64,000 bases of DNA from Gymnorhina tibicen (lineage: Eukaryota > Chordata > Aves > Passeriformes > Artamidae), in NCBI GenBank assembly GCA_013399875.1, contig VXAZ01007891.1:62001-126000 (forward strand), in the 5' to 3' direction. The notes below the pieces were generated by a model. It was not told the origin of the DNA. It did not search any database and worked only from the letters and a program-made list of their open reading frames with translations. The translations under genes were made by a program, and so were the position numbers. Of the stretch, positions 1 through 14,270 are shown one piece after another. Position 1 is the stretch's first letter, and every line of letters begins with the position of its first letter.

Positions 1-1013
<1,013 letters not shown>

Positions 1014-3764
1014 TAGGGGGGAAAGAAAAAATAAAAGGAAAACAAATAGCATTTCAGGAGAGAAACATTGCATGCTGTGAATGTTCTGTGCTCAGGTGAG
1101 CACGAGGCGGAAGCCGCAGTGCTGAAGGGGAGGTGTGGAGTGACCCTGAGGGAAGTAGGACCAGGCTCCCCAGCACAAGAGGCCACATAGCCTACAGAGT
1201 GCAAAGCAAAGCATTGGCACTGATCCGCTGAAGGAGCTTCCAGCCTCCCTTCTGTGGAGCCTGGAGACCGCTCCACATTGGGCTGTGCCAGGCTTTACTC
1301 ACCTGACTCAGGCTTTACTCTAACTGATCGGGTTTCTCCCAGCACTGTCCCTCTGTGCTGCCCCAGTAGTGAGGTCATTGGCCCTGGGAGCTGGACATGT
1401 CCTGACCTCAATCTTCCTCCATGCAAACCTGACTCATGGGGACACCCGAGTCGTTCCCAGGACACTGTACTCCTGTAATTTCCTTCCCATTTTGGAACCT
1501 CACAGTCAGAAATGCCAGGTGGCACGAGTTGGCTGGTGTCTACTGCTTGCCTGTGTGGCAGCAGAAGCAGGGGTTGTGCAGGTGCCTGGGGTGGGCAGAG
1601 CAAGTTCTGCAGGTATGTCACATTGCTGGTGCCACTCTCCAGCGCTGTTGGCTGCAGATCTGCATGCAATCCAGGGTAGGACGGTGACTTCTGGGTGCTG
1701 GCAGGCAAGGAGTCCTGGGGCCACAGCACTTCTGTCTTTTCTGGGGAGTTACCAGCTCTTTGGGAGCAGCTGCCAGGGTGGGTTGGCAGAACTGCATGAT
1801 GTGGGGTTTACTGGTGCTCAGCCAGAGGAGGTGCAGTGGGGGGTTGGTGATGTAGAGTCATCTGAGCCGATTTTCCCAGGTAATAGATTTTATTTTTAAC
1901 TACATATAGGCTAGTGTGACCCATTATATTGAATAACTGCATTGTTCCTCTCACTGGTTCCTTTAATAACAACCTTCTGCTCCAGCTAGTGTGAAGGTCA
2001 GCTGCAATTCCTGTAGGTTCTCCGTCTCATTTAAGTGAGAATTTGCTAACTAGCATCCAAAATGCCTTCTCAATCCTTCTTTGACTGCTGTCCTTTGCAG
2101 GACCAGTCTTAGAGCCTTGCTAGGGTAAGCACCACAGTCCCTGAGGGTCTGACAGTAAGGCAGGTGACAGATCCAGTCTGGTGCCATTGGTACATCCCTG
2201 CTTGTTCCAAAACAGCCAAATTGTCATGCCTGAGCACAGGCATGTGTTTGTTGTGCCAGCTCTCAGGAACTCGTCTCACGACCTCCCTCTGCCTTGTTCT
2301 AGTTTTTGGAGCCTTTGCTAGAAATGTGCTTCCTTGATAAGATTTTTAATCATTAGCCATGAATTTCTGCTCGTAATTAAGCAATTGTGTGAGTTAAGTG
2401 CTTAGAGACATGGGAGAAATGTATACATGATAACACATAAGCAGTGTTTTGTTGCATGCTTGTTGCTACTGCCATTGCCCCTGCTGATGTGAGTAAACCT
2501 AGCCCTTACTGTGCTGTGGGTGTTTGTCCCACCTGCTGGGGTCTGTAGCTTGCTTATGGGGCAGGGGAGACCTTCACACTCCCTTGCATTTGCAAGATGT
2601 GTGGATTCAGCTTCATGTTCTGTCCTTATCTCTTTTCCAGCCCCTCTGCCAGTGCTCATCCTAACAGGAACACTTTTGCCTCCTGTCAGCCCCAGGTCCT
2701 TCCTTATCTCTCCCACAGGCAAGGATGTACACAGGAACCTGTCTCTACTGCATCTCCATGACTTGTTCAAACACATGCTCAAAATTTCACATCTCCTTCC
2801 TTTCCTGCAAAACAAGGGACTTGCATATCAGCAGTGAATTTCCATTTTTATGTGGCTTGTGAATGTCTGCCGTGGCAGAGAATAAACTATTCAAGTGCTT
2901 TTCTCTGAAGGAACCAAACAAGCAAACACATGGTTTGATTTCAGTCCAGAGCTTTAGGGACTGAGAGCTGGCATTGATTGAGGCTCCCATGAATGCATTC
3001 CCTCTGCAGGTCACTGGCCCTGCAAGCTTCTCCTGCCTTTTGGTGGTTGTCACCCTGTAGAAGTGACGGGGGGGGGTACTGTCTGAACCGTGCTGAGGTG
3101 CCAGCACCCACAGTGCTCTGATGTCACAGGGCCCAAGTGAAATGCCAGAGTGGGGACAGATGGGTAGGTGGGTGGGAAAACAAGTGGCTGGGTGGTCAAG
3201 CTCAGAGGTAGTGGCTAATGCCACACCCTGGCTGGGTGCTGGTACCACGCATAGAACTGCAGGGCATGGCTAGAGGTCTCTCTTGGTTTACAATTTCATC
3301 CACAACTAAGAGAGAGCCCAGCTCGTCATGTGTTCAGAGCATCCCAACCCGCATGATGCCATCAGTAGGCTCCAGAGCAGGGCAGTGATGTGGAGGCATG
3401 TAGGCAGGCTGGGGAGGAACATGAAACCCAGCAAGGGCAAACCAAAAGATCCTGCACCAGGAAAAGGAGCACTTTGCCACAAAATGGGCTGAGGACTGTT
3501 TGGTTCCTGGAGGGGCTCCAGGGATGAGGCAGACTGGGAGCTGAGCATCAGTCTGCCATGTGCACTGGTAGTGAGAATGGTCAGCATCATCCTGGGCACA
3601 AATTGGAGGGAAGGAGTTATCCCTCCTTCTCTTGGAACTTACGGACTCACAGTGGGAATAGTACTGGTTTGGGCACCCTCAGCACAAAGAAATAATTGGT
3701 GGAAGTTGAAACAAGCAAGATGCAACTGGGTATGACAAAAGTCTCCAAACTTTTCCCCCAAAGA

Positions 3765-3940
3765 GATGGGCTCAGAGGTGGAAGAAGTTGCTCAGAGAAG
3801 TTGTGCAGTCTTCATTCTTGAGGGTTCTCAAGGCCACAGTGGGTGGAGCCCTGAGTATTCTGCCCTGGCCTTATTGCTAATCCTCCACTGAAGGAGGAGA
3901 CCACGTGAAGACCTTTCCATCCTGAAATGCCTGGTCATTT
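3765..3940 (+). repeat. degenerate CR1 3' fragment
   Basis: The text 'agaagttgctcagagaagt' followed by 'ggttctcaaggccacagtgg' and 'tggagccctgag' resembles the avian CR1 region just upstream of its 3' end. The terminal ATTCTATG repeats are not recognisable. It looks like an old, diverged copy inside PAX5 intron 8. Boundaries are approximate and the call is by eye. Confidence 0.55.
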
Positions 3941-6900
3941 GGTCAACTGAGGCACTGCTGGAAATGTGCTGCAGAAATTCATATGCTTCTGCCTGATACT
4001 GTGAGTAGAGATGGAGTCAGGAAGCTGTTAACAGGGGGAGATCAGGACCCTCTCTGTAAAGCAGTGGTGCCAGCAGTCCATGCAGAAGAGACAGGTTTGC
4101 CCTAGACTCCAGTTACCATTAAATGACTGAGCCATGAATCCCACTTTGAGGCTGGAGGGAGCCCTATGGACATCTTTCCTGTCATAGGGAAGATCCTAAT
4201 GTCTACATGGGGACTGGGAAAAATCACTTTCCACATTCCTCTCCCATCCTGTGACCATGGTCTCACCCTGCAGCAGCCCAGTGGCACCTTCTTCCAGTCC
4301 CTGGCTTGGCATCCTGTTTGCCTGTGCTCTGTGCCCCATGCCTGACTCATCTTTTCCTCTGGGAGACTATGGATGACAGGAGGAAGGCTGGTAGACCCAA
4401 CATAAGATTGGTGACTATTGGTAAATATTCCTGCACATGCGGGAGCAGGCATCAACACTGACTCCATCATGTGGTATATGTCATGGGAAGCCACAGGATC
4501 CCAGGAACAGCCACCAACCTCACCTGGGGAAGGGGACATAGCAGCGCCTGAAGCAGCTTGCACAGAATGAACACTTCTCTTTAACCCTCATTGTCTGGTG
4601 GCTGATGTCTTGAAGCATGAAAGTTCATATTCCTTGTAAATGTTCATTTTGTGTAGTGCAGCTCTCTGTATATTTTTGTTACCTGTTTCAAGCTTTAATC
4701 CACTGTTGGTTCCTACTAGATTTGTGGCCTCAGCATCATCTCAGGGCACAGGATCCCACAGGTTAATGAGATGCTGTATGCAGAAATTATCCCCAATAAT
4801 TTGGTACTGTTGTTACTATTTGTTCACGTTGTGACTGTGCCCCTAACGGGCTGTCGCTTTGGAAACACAGAGTAGTGTTTTCCCAACAGCCTTTCCTTTC
4901 TGGGGGAAAGTCTCTGGGGAAGAACAGGCAGGAGCACACTGCATCTTCTCCACCCCATCATGTACTCACAGTGTGAAGCCTGCTGCCACCTGGCTGTGCT
5001 TGCTCCATTACAAAGAGGTGGTCTTGGGGCTGTTTGCTTCTTTGGATGGGGATGGTGGTGTCTTCTGCTTGCAGCTTCTGCCTCCTCTGCTCCTTTTACT
5101 GCCTCACACTTGGCTTTGGAAGCTCACCAGAAGCAAGCTGGGTGCACACTGGGAAATGCAATATTTGCAGGGGTTTTATTCCATGGCCTATGTGGGGGAC
5201 CCAGAGCCCTTTCCTGAGGTGAAGTGTTTGAAAGGAAGTGCAGCTTCTGAAGCAGCTGTTGGCTGGTCACAGAGACCATACCATTACCGTATTTCCCTCA
5301 CCTCTGGAAGGCTAGGCCTTCTCTCCAGTGCTATCCCTCCTCTTTCGTGGGCTCTGCTGCCCTGCTGACTGGAGCTGGCATGGTGACAGGGACCAGTGCT
5401 GCTTGCCTGGGGTCTTTTCTTGATCCTTTGTAGCTTCACAAACCGCCAGCCTGTTTCCAGCACCAGCTCAGGTCTCTCTTCACAGATCACTACTTGTGTC
5501 CATGGGTCTGCTCCCAAGATGTATCTGGAGGTCTGTGTTCTCCCATGTGTGGGGCAGGTGGTGGCCCTCAGCAAGGGGACAGAGGGGAAACATGAGGAGT
5601 GGTGCGAGAGCTACAGTATGTTTGCCTGCTCCAAGGAACCCATCCCAAAAACTGTGTCCCATTTGAGTCCTGACAGGGCTGGGGCAGAGGGGCTTTCAGC
5701 AGTTTCATTGCTGAGACAGGGGTTTGGACAAACCCTGCCTGTGTCCACCTTCAGCATGTGTGTGCCCTTGCCGTCATGCTCATGATGCTGCAGCTGAGCT
5801 GGACAAAGGTCATACGCAAGTAGCCGTGATAACTCGCATAAATCCAGTTCTTGTGTTAGAAGTGCTGGGACAGCCGCCCCTGCTGCCCCTCAGTTTCTGT
5901 CCCCTCCCCCCATTCCTTCTTCCCATCTCCAGGGTTGAAGCCCTTGCTCTGCCACCCCTTCTCCCCTCCCCAGGGCTGCTGTTCACCCCATCCCCTCCTC
6001 TCCTGGCAGGCTCTGCATGCTGGGTGACAGGAAAGGGTAGACTCTCCAGAATAGTGATGCTGAGAATATAGTCATTAATGGGACTCTTGAAACCCAGATG
6101 TCCTTTCTGAACACCGGTAATTTGTTTTTAATGAAAAACCATGCAGTGACCCTGAACAAATGAATTTCCTTTATAAGAAGTCTATGTGCAATTACCCAAC
6201 TAAAGGGACCTGAAAACACTGACATTCAAAACTGGGCTTTGAAAAGAAAGGCATAAAAAATGGCAGTGCTGTCATTAGCAGTCTTTTATCCAGGAGAAGA
6301 TGCTCGTTCTAACGTGTAAAGGGGAAGGAGTTTATGTTGCAAACAAAACATGTGGTTTTCAAATGCATTTTTTCATTGTGGCTGGCAGGTATTGATGCTG
6401 AGGAACAGTAAGGTTGTGTGATTTCTTCCTGTTGGGGCTGTTCCTCACACCTGAGTCTGCAAGGGATAGCACCCTCCCTTAGTCCACTGGCACCCAGCCT
6501 GCAGCAAGGGGTGCAGGGGGCCAGAATGCCAGCCTCATGTCATGAAGGGGTCAGGAGGCAGACATTTGGATGGGTGGGACTACCAGGATCCAGTCTGTAA
6601 GGATTGGTGGAATTTGGATCCACTGGCACACTGAAGACTTTATTCATAGTTATTTTAATATGTTTGTGTTTTTTTGTTCTCGATCTACCTTTGCCAAAGT
6701 TTTGCAACAGCATGTTATAATCTTGTGACAATATTTAGGAAATAAAAGAGAAGCAGCTGAGAGACAAGATGCCTAAAACCAGGGGCAGAGAAAGCAAATT
6801 GCAGTAGGTGTTGTCACCTATTGTCAGAGGGCATCAGTGAACCAGGTCCTCCTCCGATGTACAACATAATGCTGGAACTGCTTGGTTACTTGGACACTGA

Positions 6901-7439
6901 CATTGTTCTGGCCAGTGAGAGTGAAAGGAGATTCTGGCCCTTTATGCTAGATGGACGTAAAGCAAATGAGGAATAAACCTTTACAATTCTTTGGTGAATC
7001 AGAAAGTGTGCAAGTTATCTCCTCAGAGCTTGGAAGTGATTTCTCAAGTGTTTGCTATCTGCTCCTCCTGCTTTATGCGGCTGTTGTGGCCAGGATGGGT
7101 ATGTCTGTTTGGGTTATAGGCACCTGTGCCTTTTTGACAGCTCACACAGCTCAAACCCAAACCTAGATGTCCCCTGATGCACCCCAAAGACAGCCCCTGC
7201 AGATGCACACAAAAAAATTCCAAGGCTTCAATGCCACAGACAGAAGACCTGCTACCAAAGGGCAGAAGTGCTGACACATGGCCTTCTCTGGTTAAGCAAA
7301 TGCTTTGTGTTTTTCCCCAAGTCTGGAACTGCTCCACAAAAGTGTCTCCCCACCTTTCTGTAGTCTTAGAAGACAAATCCCAGAGAAGTTTCAACACATA
7401 CGATAGAGTATGTGATGTGCCATTGCAAATATCTTAGGG

Positions 7440-7740
7440 CAATACCAAATTGCAAATCAGCTGACAAATTATTCCCTTAATTAATAATAAAGCAGTTAGG
7501 TAAATGGTGTATTAGGTATATTTAGCCTCTGCTTGTGTACATTTTGAATGAGGGTCTGCCAGAATCTTGGAAGTCTGGAGAAACATTTTGGTTCTCTTCT
7601 CTCAGGAATGTAATTACCATGCTTGCACAGAATAGATAAAATTTATATTGTTTTTAATATGATGTTGTCAGATATTATTTCATTGAATTGATTTAGAAAT
7701 TATACTGAAGAGGACAGGAAGATGAAATGCTGGAAAGCCT
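7440..7740. promoter_or_regulatory. candidate conserved non-coding block (AT-rich)
   Basis: This is an AT-rich, homeobox-site-rich unique stretch in PAX5 intron 8. It has TTAATTAATAATAAA near 7477-7491, several TAAT/ATTA cores and a TTTAATATGATG segment near 7654. It contains no repeat signature and no long open frame. It resembles developmental conserved non-coding elements in composition only; conservation was not tested. Confidence 0.25.
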
Positions 7741-8079
7741 ACAGCCTTTGGATCTACTGATCCACCTTCCCCTTGCAGAGCGGTCCTCACCTGGGGTCAG
7801 TTAGGCCCTCTGCTCTTTACTCCAGCGGAGGATGTGGTCCCCAGTGTCCCACGCGTGGCAAAGGCAGACTGCTCTGCTTTGCTGACCCTCTCTGCTCTGT
7901 CTGTACTTTCTGCCTCCTCCTGTCGAGGTAAGACATTGTGCGTATCTAAACATAAGTAAGCAAGGTGAAGTGTGTATAAACAAAGAGGTCTGTATTTAGG
8001 AGTGAGTAGGAGGAGAGAAAACATATTGTATTGCTCCACTCTTTGGAAATTTCTATGCATTTGTAATAACAAAATTACC

Positions 8080-8260
8080 ATAATTTGCTCGTTAACGCAG
8101 CTAGATCAGTCAAGCATTGTTCCAAACATGCAGAGGCTGCCTCTCTCTCTAGGTCTGCCAGTGAGTTAAGCACGGTAGAAATTAGCATGCAAATAGCCCT
8201 AATTCGGCCGAGCTGTCAGATCCGCATTCAGCTGCTTGTTCCCTTTGAAATCCCTGACAG
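8080..8260. promoter_or_regulatory. candidate intronic enhancer with octamer site
   Basis: This unique block in PAX5 intron 8 contains a perfect POU/octamer motif ATGCAAAT (8187-8194), a GTTAAC (8091-8096), and a TAATT next to a CpG-containing CGGCCGAGCTG (8200-8215). OCT1/OCT2 sites of this sequence are established elements of B-cell enhancers and promoters, and PAX5 is a B-cell gene. Function and conservation are inferred; one octamer is expected by chance about every 33 kb counting both strands. Confidence 0.35.
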
Positions 8261-9650
8261 GAGGGGCTCAGGCAAGCCCATCCTCCAGTAGATCCAGCCA
8301 GAAGAGTACCGAGGGGGCACCTCCTGAGTGACAGTTTGGCTACCTTCAGTCAAATCCATCTATCTCGTCAGCCAGCAGTGGTGGCACCGGGGGCCATGGG
8401 TTGGAGTGTGTCTTCCAGCCAGACCTCCATGCCAAAACTGTCCCCTCCCTACCCCAGAATGGTGCCAGGGTTTGGGGCTCCAGCAGCTGAGTGATGCTGG
8501 CCTTTGGACAGGGGAGTGCTCTGTTCAGATACCAGTGTTCAAGTTAAGCTGCTTTTGGATCCAAGAGTGTTGAGGCTGGGGTTTCGTAGTACTGAGGGAT
8601 GGAAACCAGGGCTTGTGGTCATTTCTTCTGGAGCTTTGGTCAAGACTCCTGGGTTGTCTCTGGTTACGAAGCTCCTGGAGCATCACTGCAGAGAATGGTG
8701 CTCTGGGCAGTAATGGGATGCTGCCTGCACCATATCTGCCCATGGTCCCTGAAGATGGGAGGATAGAGAGGGAGGCACGCAGCTGATGGCACAGGGCTCT
8801 GTCCTGCATCCCCAGAAGGGAACCTTCCCCTTCCAGAAGTGGACTATTCCATCTCCAAGGTACCCACAGGGAGACCCTGGTGGTAGCTGGGAATGGTTCT
8901 CTGTTAATGATCCTTCAGTGTTACGGGTTGGATGTGCTGCCCACCTTTAAGCAACATTGGTGGTTTTAAAAGCAATAGTGAGAATTTAGTAAGTCTTTTG
9001 TTGCTGGTTTGTTTCTTTTCTTTTAGGGGGAGGTTATGTTACTAAACATTTTTCTGTCCTCTGCAAGACAGTAGTTTTGAGACTTGTTGTGCTGGCAGCT
9101 ACAATAAACTGCCCCAAAATATCTAGAGCCAGAAATTTAAAGATGATGTGTTAAAAGCTCAGTAATTTGCTGTGTATCACCTGGCACATGGGTCTGATTT
9201 GCAGAGTTTGCTGTATGCAGGATGAGTTCACCCCTACCCAGGCAGCTCCCAGGGTCCTCTGGGCACTAAGAACACTCCCCTTGTAGGTAGAGGCTGCAGG
9301 GGAACGGCCATTCTCCTCTGCAAAGGCAGGAGCAGCTTTACAGAGGGTTTGCTAGTAGATCGTTGTTCTGCTGGCTCTCAAAGCAGTGACAGTGGCTGCC
9401 CAGGTGATGCACCCCCAGTGTGCTGGCAGTGACAGCTTGGTGTCCAGCCAGACATGCCATGCCAAGGGTGAGGCACACTGCTGCATCCTCTGCATTCCAT
9501 GGGCCCACTCCTTGTTTCTTCATTACAGACAGCTGTCCTTTGGTGAAAACACAGTAACAAAAAGATAACTGTAATTAGAGAGCCATGAGACCTACATTAG
9601 TTCTGATTTTGGAAAGTTGTGGTTTGGATTAGTGTAGCAGAGCTATGAGA

Positions 9651-9858
9651 GTGGTAAGACATTGCACAGGTTGCCCAGAGAAGCTGTGGCTGCCACATCC
9701 CTGGAGGTGTTCAAGGCCATGTTGGAGGGGCTTGGAGCAACCTGGGATAGTGGAATGGTATAGTGCCTGGTGTAGTCCCATGGCATATGTTGGGACTACA
9801 TGAACTTTAAGGTTCCATCCAACCCAAACCATTCTGTCATTCTGTGATTCTATGATTC
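9651..9858 (+). repeat. CR1 LINE 3' end, sense orientation
   Basis: This 5'-truncated chicken-repeat-1 retrotransposon fragment reads in the same direction as PAX5. It contains 'caggttgcccagagaagctg', 'ctggaggtgttcaaggccat' and 'ttaaggttccatccaaccc'. It finishes in the diagnostic CR1 terminal octamer array ATTCTGTC-ATTCTGTG-ATTCTATG-ATTC (9832-9858). CR1 inserts are typically truncated at the 5' end and lack a poly(A) tail, as here. No open frame for reverse transcriptase remains. Confidence 0.93.
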
Positions 9859-12239
9859 AAGTGCCCAGTGTTCTGAGCCTCACATAGGCATTGCCTATAA
9901 CCAAGGAAGGAACAGCTAGAGCTGACCTGGACTGTCTTGTACTTGCAGGGCTGAACTCAACCACCTTGCATGTGGTGTGGTTTCTCAGAGGAGAGGAATA
10001 GCCATGTGAGAGAACACAACACAGATTATAATTTCTGAGAATTCTGTTTTTCATGCTTGTGTCTCCTTTGTGTTATGTCAGCACACAGAGTTTAAAAAAA
10101 TTGGAGATTACAAAAGTGTCATGGCTGAGAACAGCAAGCTGTCAGAGCTTTGAGCCCTGCAAAGTGCCCAGCATCTGTCAGGGCTGCCAGCAGTGGCTCA
10201 GGCACCAGACAACCTTATGTGTGGGGTGTGTGGAGCAGCCAGACCCAGCCACCAAAATCAATCAGGCAGTTTCCAGACAAATTGTGTTTGACAATGAGCA
10301 AATGCTGAGATCCCCAAAGTAAGCAGAGTAGAAAGCATTTCATGGCCCACTGTGTCCATGAGCAGGAGTGTGACATGGCTTCTCTTTTCCTGCCACACCA
10401 CAAAGCATGGCAGCTGGTAACAGTGATGGGAGAATAAAGTCTATGTTCCTATCATATCTGAGCTTGACAGCCCAACTGTCCAGTGCTTCTATGTGGTGGG
10501 GGTTGGGATGATGCGTTTTCGTTCCTCCTGAGCGTTAGACCCTGTCTAGCCCACCTCTTGCTGAGATTCTTGTCTCAGAGGGGGCTTCTCATGTGCCATC
10601 CCCAGCCTGGGTTTCTGCATGCACTGAGTGATGGACCTGGCTCAGGGTGACAAGGGTTCAATGTCTGCCCAGCTTCAAGGTGTCAAGAAGCACTTTCCAA
10701 GTTGTCCTGCAATGAGATGGATGTCTCCTGCTTCCAGCATTTCTGTGGCCAAGGGAATGCTGCAGAAGGCTATTGTTTATGAATTCGGTCTTTTTGCTAC
10801 TTGCTGGACTTATTTTCTGAGACGGTAGGCTTGACTTCTTTTATGATTGTTGCTGGAGGGAGTTTGCTTGCAGTTAGGACTGTTTAAACATAGAACATCT
10901 GCCCTGTGGTAAACTTCAGTTCTCAGAACTGATGCCTATGGCACAAATTGAAACTAAATACTTTGATAGTAAAGTATTCTCTTTCCAGGAGTTTCTGGAA
11001 CTCCTTGAGACTTTATCAAAACAAGTGAAAATGCTTAGACAGTACATAGATTGCAGTGCAGTGCAATTCAATGTAATGTGATCAGTGCAAAAGAAATAAA
11101 ATGGGGTAGCAGAAAGAAAGCAAAATTAAGTGAGAACTTTTAATCAAAATGACATACTGTAGTAAAAATGAAGGAAGGTGCTCCAAGGACTGCCCTTTTT
11201 CCACAGCAGAAATTTCCTCTGAAAACACAGTTTAAAGCAGAGGCTGTCCATCTGTAGGAAGCAGTGTTTGTGTTGAAAAACTATGGTGTGGTCAGCTGTG
11301 TGAGGCAGGTGTGAACCCATGGACAGGGGATGGAGGAGCTAGGAGTCCGAGGATGCTTCTCCTACTCATGGGGTGCATGTTCTGGGCCAGGAGAAGAGGG
11401 ACAGTCTGCAAGGGGAAGTGAGAAGTCTCTGGAAAGAGGTATGTGTTCACTTGTTTCTGTCAGCAAATATGGCACTGGGGCATGTGAACTAAGTCATCTG
11501 TCTCTTATGACCGCAGTAGGCTCTGCACTGACTGTAGAGTAAGCTGGGAAATTTAAATGTCACCTCCTCAATTCCTACACTGAAGGACTAAAAGCAGCAC
11601 TCTTGTACTGACTTGATGTCGTTTCATAGCAGGTGCATTAAATCCTGTCAGTCTTGGGTGCTTTACTCCACCAACATTTTGTCACAAGTAACTGCTGGGT
11701 GAACATGGACGTTTTACTCAGGTGGAGAGGTGTGCACAGACTCCATGGTGGGACAAGCAGTGCCCAGGTGGGAGAAGGTCTGCTTGCTTTGTCTGTTAAA
11801 GGTGTGGGCACAGGGTGTTGGTGCTGCCCCATCTTTTTCTCCTACCAGCCTTCTTCAGGATGAAGGAACGTCTCAGCTCAGGCTAGTTTGTCTTTGATTC
11901 TTGCACATTTACTGAAATCAGGAAGCATAATGCCGGGAGTCAATGAGGGGCCTGGTCCTGGTGAGCTGTGCGCTGGGCTGTTGGGAGCCATGGGTCCCCT
12001 GGGGCATTTGCCATGAGAAGCCATGATGTCCTCAAGCATCAGCTTGCTCTTTGTGGGAGGAGACTCCCTATCTGTCATCCCTTCTCCACCTATGTCTTCT
12101 CAGCATCATTTTTGGCTGATTCAGCCAGATCAAGTCAGGCTAAGCAGCTGCAGACATTGTTTGGAAATGGCTTGGGCTACAAAGCATTTGCCAGCAAAAT
12201 GTCCCGTCTGTCATGGCAGAGGACTGAGCTGCCACATTC

Positions 12240-12420
12240 CCAGAGACCTGAGATTGGCTGACAAGACTGTATTCTGCATTTAAAGGGTTATTGTAATGTG
12301 GATGTGGTGTAGAACCAAAGCAGTGTGGTGCAAATTAAGTGAGAAATTATCTGTCTTCTGTCACTCAGGCATTCATTTGCATAGTCTCTGATGTCAGAAA
12401 GAAAACCTGACATCATCTCT
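12240..12420. promoter_or_regulatory. candidate regulatory block with inverse octamer
   Basis: This unique AT-rich intron 8 sequence has an octamer motif on the minus strand (ATTTGCAT, 12375-12382) and near-by TTAAAGGG and AATTAAG segments. No repeat signature is seen. The regulatory role is an inference from the octamer and the B-cell host gene only. Confidence 0.22.
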
Positions 12421-13849
12421 TCTGGGCATGTGTGTCTGTATTTCAGAGCTTGCACAAGCTCCCCACAATGACAGAGTGGGGAAAGCAGGCCCTGCTAGTG
12501 TGCTAAAGCCCCAGTCCAGGGGTGGATGAAGCCTGCAGTCCAGCTGGAAACCTGATCTTGCAGAATAGCTGAGATGCTGAGATTTTGTGTGGCTCAGCTG
12601 GCAGAGCTCATCCATGCAGAGCGTGTGCACAAGAGACTTTTCCATCCATCAAAGGTGCTGCCACCTTGGCAGAAAGGGCAGGACTTAGCCCTCTCCTGGA
12701 GCTGCTGTCCCAGTCCCAGGTGAACCACGGCCAATCCATGATGGGGTCAGACACAGTCACCGAGGACTGGGGCATCAGAGGAATGCCTGAGACTGTGCTG
12801 ATGTGGGAGGATGCTCCCTCAGTCATGCAGATGCTTTCCTGCCCATGTTCCCACACCTGCACTGGAATATAATTGAGACAGCCTCCATGTCAGCAGCAAC
12901 GTGCATTTATCAAGTTACCAAAATGCTTAATTTCCAGGCTTTGTAATATTTGCAGTCTATGTTACTATGTCTTGTAACATTATATCTTCTTCTGCTATGA
13001 GCTAAATTATTTGTGTAATTTCTGGAAGTAACCACACATTGCAGTGTCATTATAAAGGCTGAAATTGTAGAAAAGGCTCAAGTCGGGATGAAGCATGGGG
13101 TGGAATGTTTTTACCTGAAGCAAGTGAAATATTTCTGCTGCCTAGTTCAGAGATTTTAATCCCACAAGATACTTCATGTGACTTTTTACACCAATTTGGG
13201 AAGAAACCATATTGCAAAACTTATTTTCTGTTAGTCAGTTGTTTACCCTTTCATCCCATCTACGCTACCAGTCTGGTCAGTCTGGAGCAAAGAAGGTGAA
13301 GTGGTACCTGCCCTGATGTGCTATGGGGCTACTCATGCACAGGTCTGGAGTGCCTAGGCATATAGGCATGGAGTGACAATCTGTGTGGATGCATCCCCTG
13401 TGCTGCTCGTCCACTCCACGACCCTTGTCCACCGCTCATCTGCCACATGTCTCGTCTGCTCTGTGATCCTCATCTACCCTGTTCCCTTATCTACTCGATG
13501 CCCTGCATTCTCTCCATGTCCCTTAGCCACCTTTTGCCACTTGCCTGTACTGCATACAGGATGCAACGGGGCTTTGAGAGGGTTGCAGCAGCCCCACAGA
13601 CCAGGCTTAGGGAGAGTCTGGTATGAGCAGCTGCAGTTGCTGGACAGAGCAGCAGTTTGTTCCCAGCCCCGTATCTGGCAGCACTGGTACTGAGGCTCTG
13701 TGCGTGGCCAAGTGTGGCTTGCTGATCTTGGTATCACTGTTCGCAGTGCAGCTTCTTGCTGCTGGGTCCACCTGGGATCCCAAGAGTCTGCGTGCCAGTG
13801 GCTGGTGAAGAGGGGAGATGACTCTACAGGGGCAGCTGAGAGAGGGAAG

Positions 13850-14270
13850 GGGCAAACCCCTCACTGTCATTAATTGCAATGCCATCTTATATGCAGATGA
13901 GTTGGGCAATTGTCCTCCAGTACAGAGAAATAAATCTCTCCTAATGCAGTTCCAATACGGTTGCTCTGTGGCACCACCTACCTTTGTTGTATTAAAGTTA
14001 AATACCTTTGTGTACAAAAGTTTAAAGTGCATAGCTAAAACCTATGTGCTTGCAGTAATTGCAGATGTAAATCTTTTTGTCATCCTGCAAAGAGTAGGTG
14101 AGGTATTTCATAAATATGTCAGAAGCAGCATTAAAATTTTATGGCAGGCAGCACGGGTCGAGAATACTACAGTGACTTCTCAGCAAGGTACGTCCACCTT
14201 AACCCACAACTCATTAGTCATTGATGGGATTTCTGTGCCTTGTAGCTTCTTGGAAATGCGGTAGTGTTAC
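13850..14270. promoter_or_regulatory. candidate conserved non-coding element, intron 8
   Basis: This unique block of about 420 bp is rich in TAAT/ATTA and AATTG cores (for example TTAATTGC near 13869 and CATTAGTCATTG near 14211). It holds an AT-rich unique core with a few CpGs. An open frame of 148 codons runs through it (13818-14264), but the translation has no domain I recognise and the stop-free state may simply reflect its composition. It lacks splice-site logic for an extra PAX5 exon. I favour a conserved regulatory element over coding sequence; cross-species conservation is untested. Confidence 0.3.

Noticed and set aside
1289..1320. Short repeat of CAGGCTTTACTC at 1289 and 1309
   Set aside because: Two 12-bp copies 20 bp apart are a minor local duplication without further structure.
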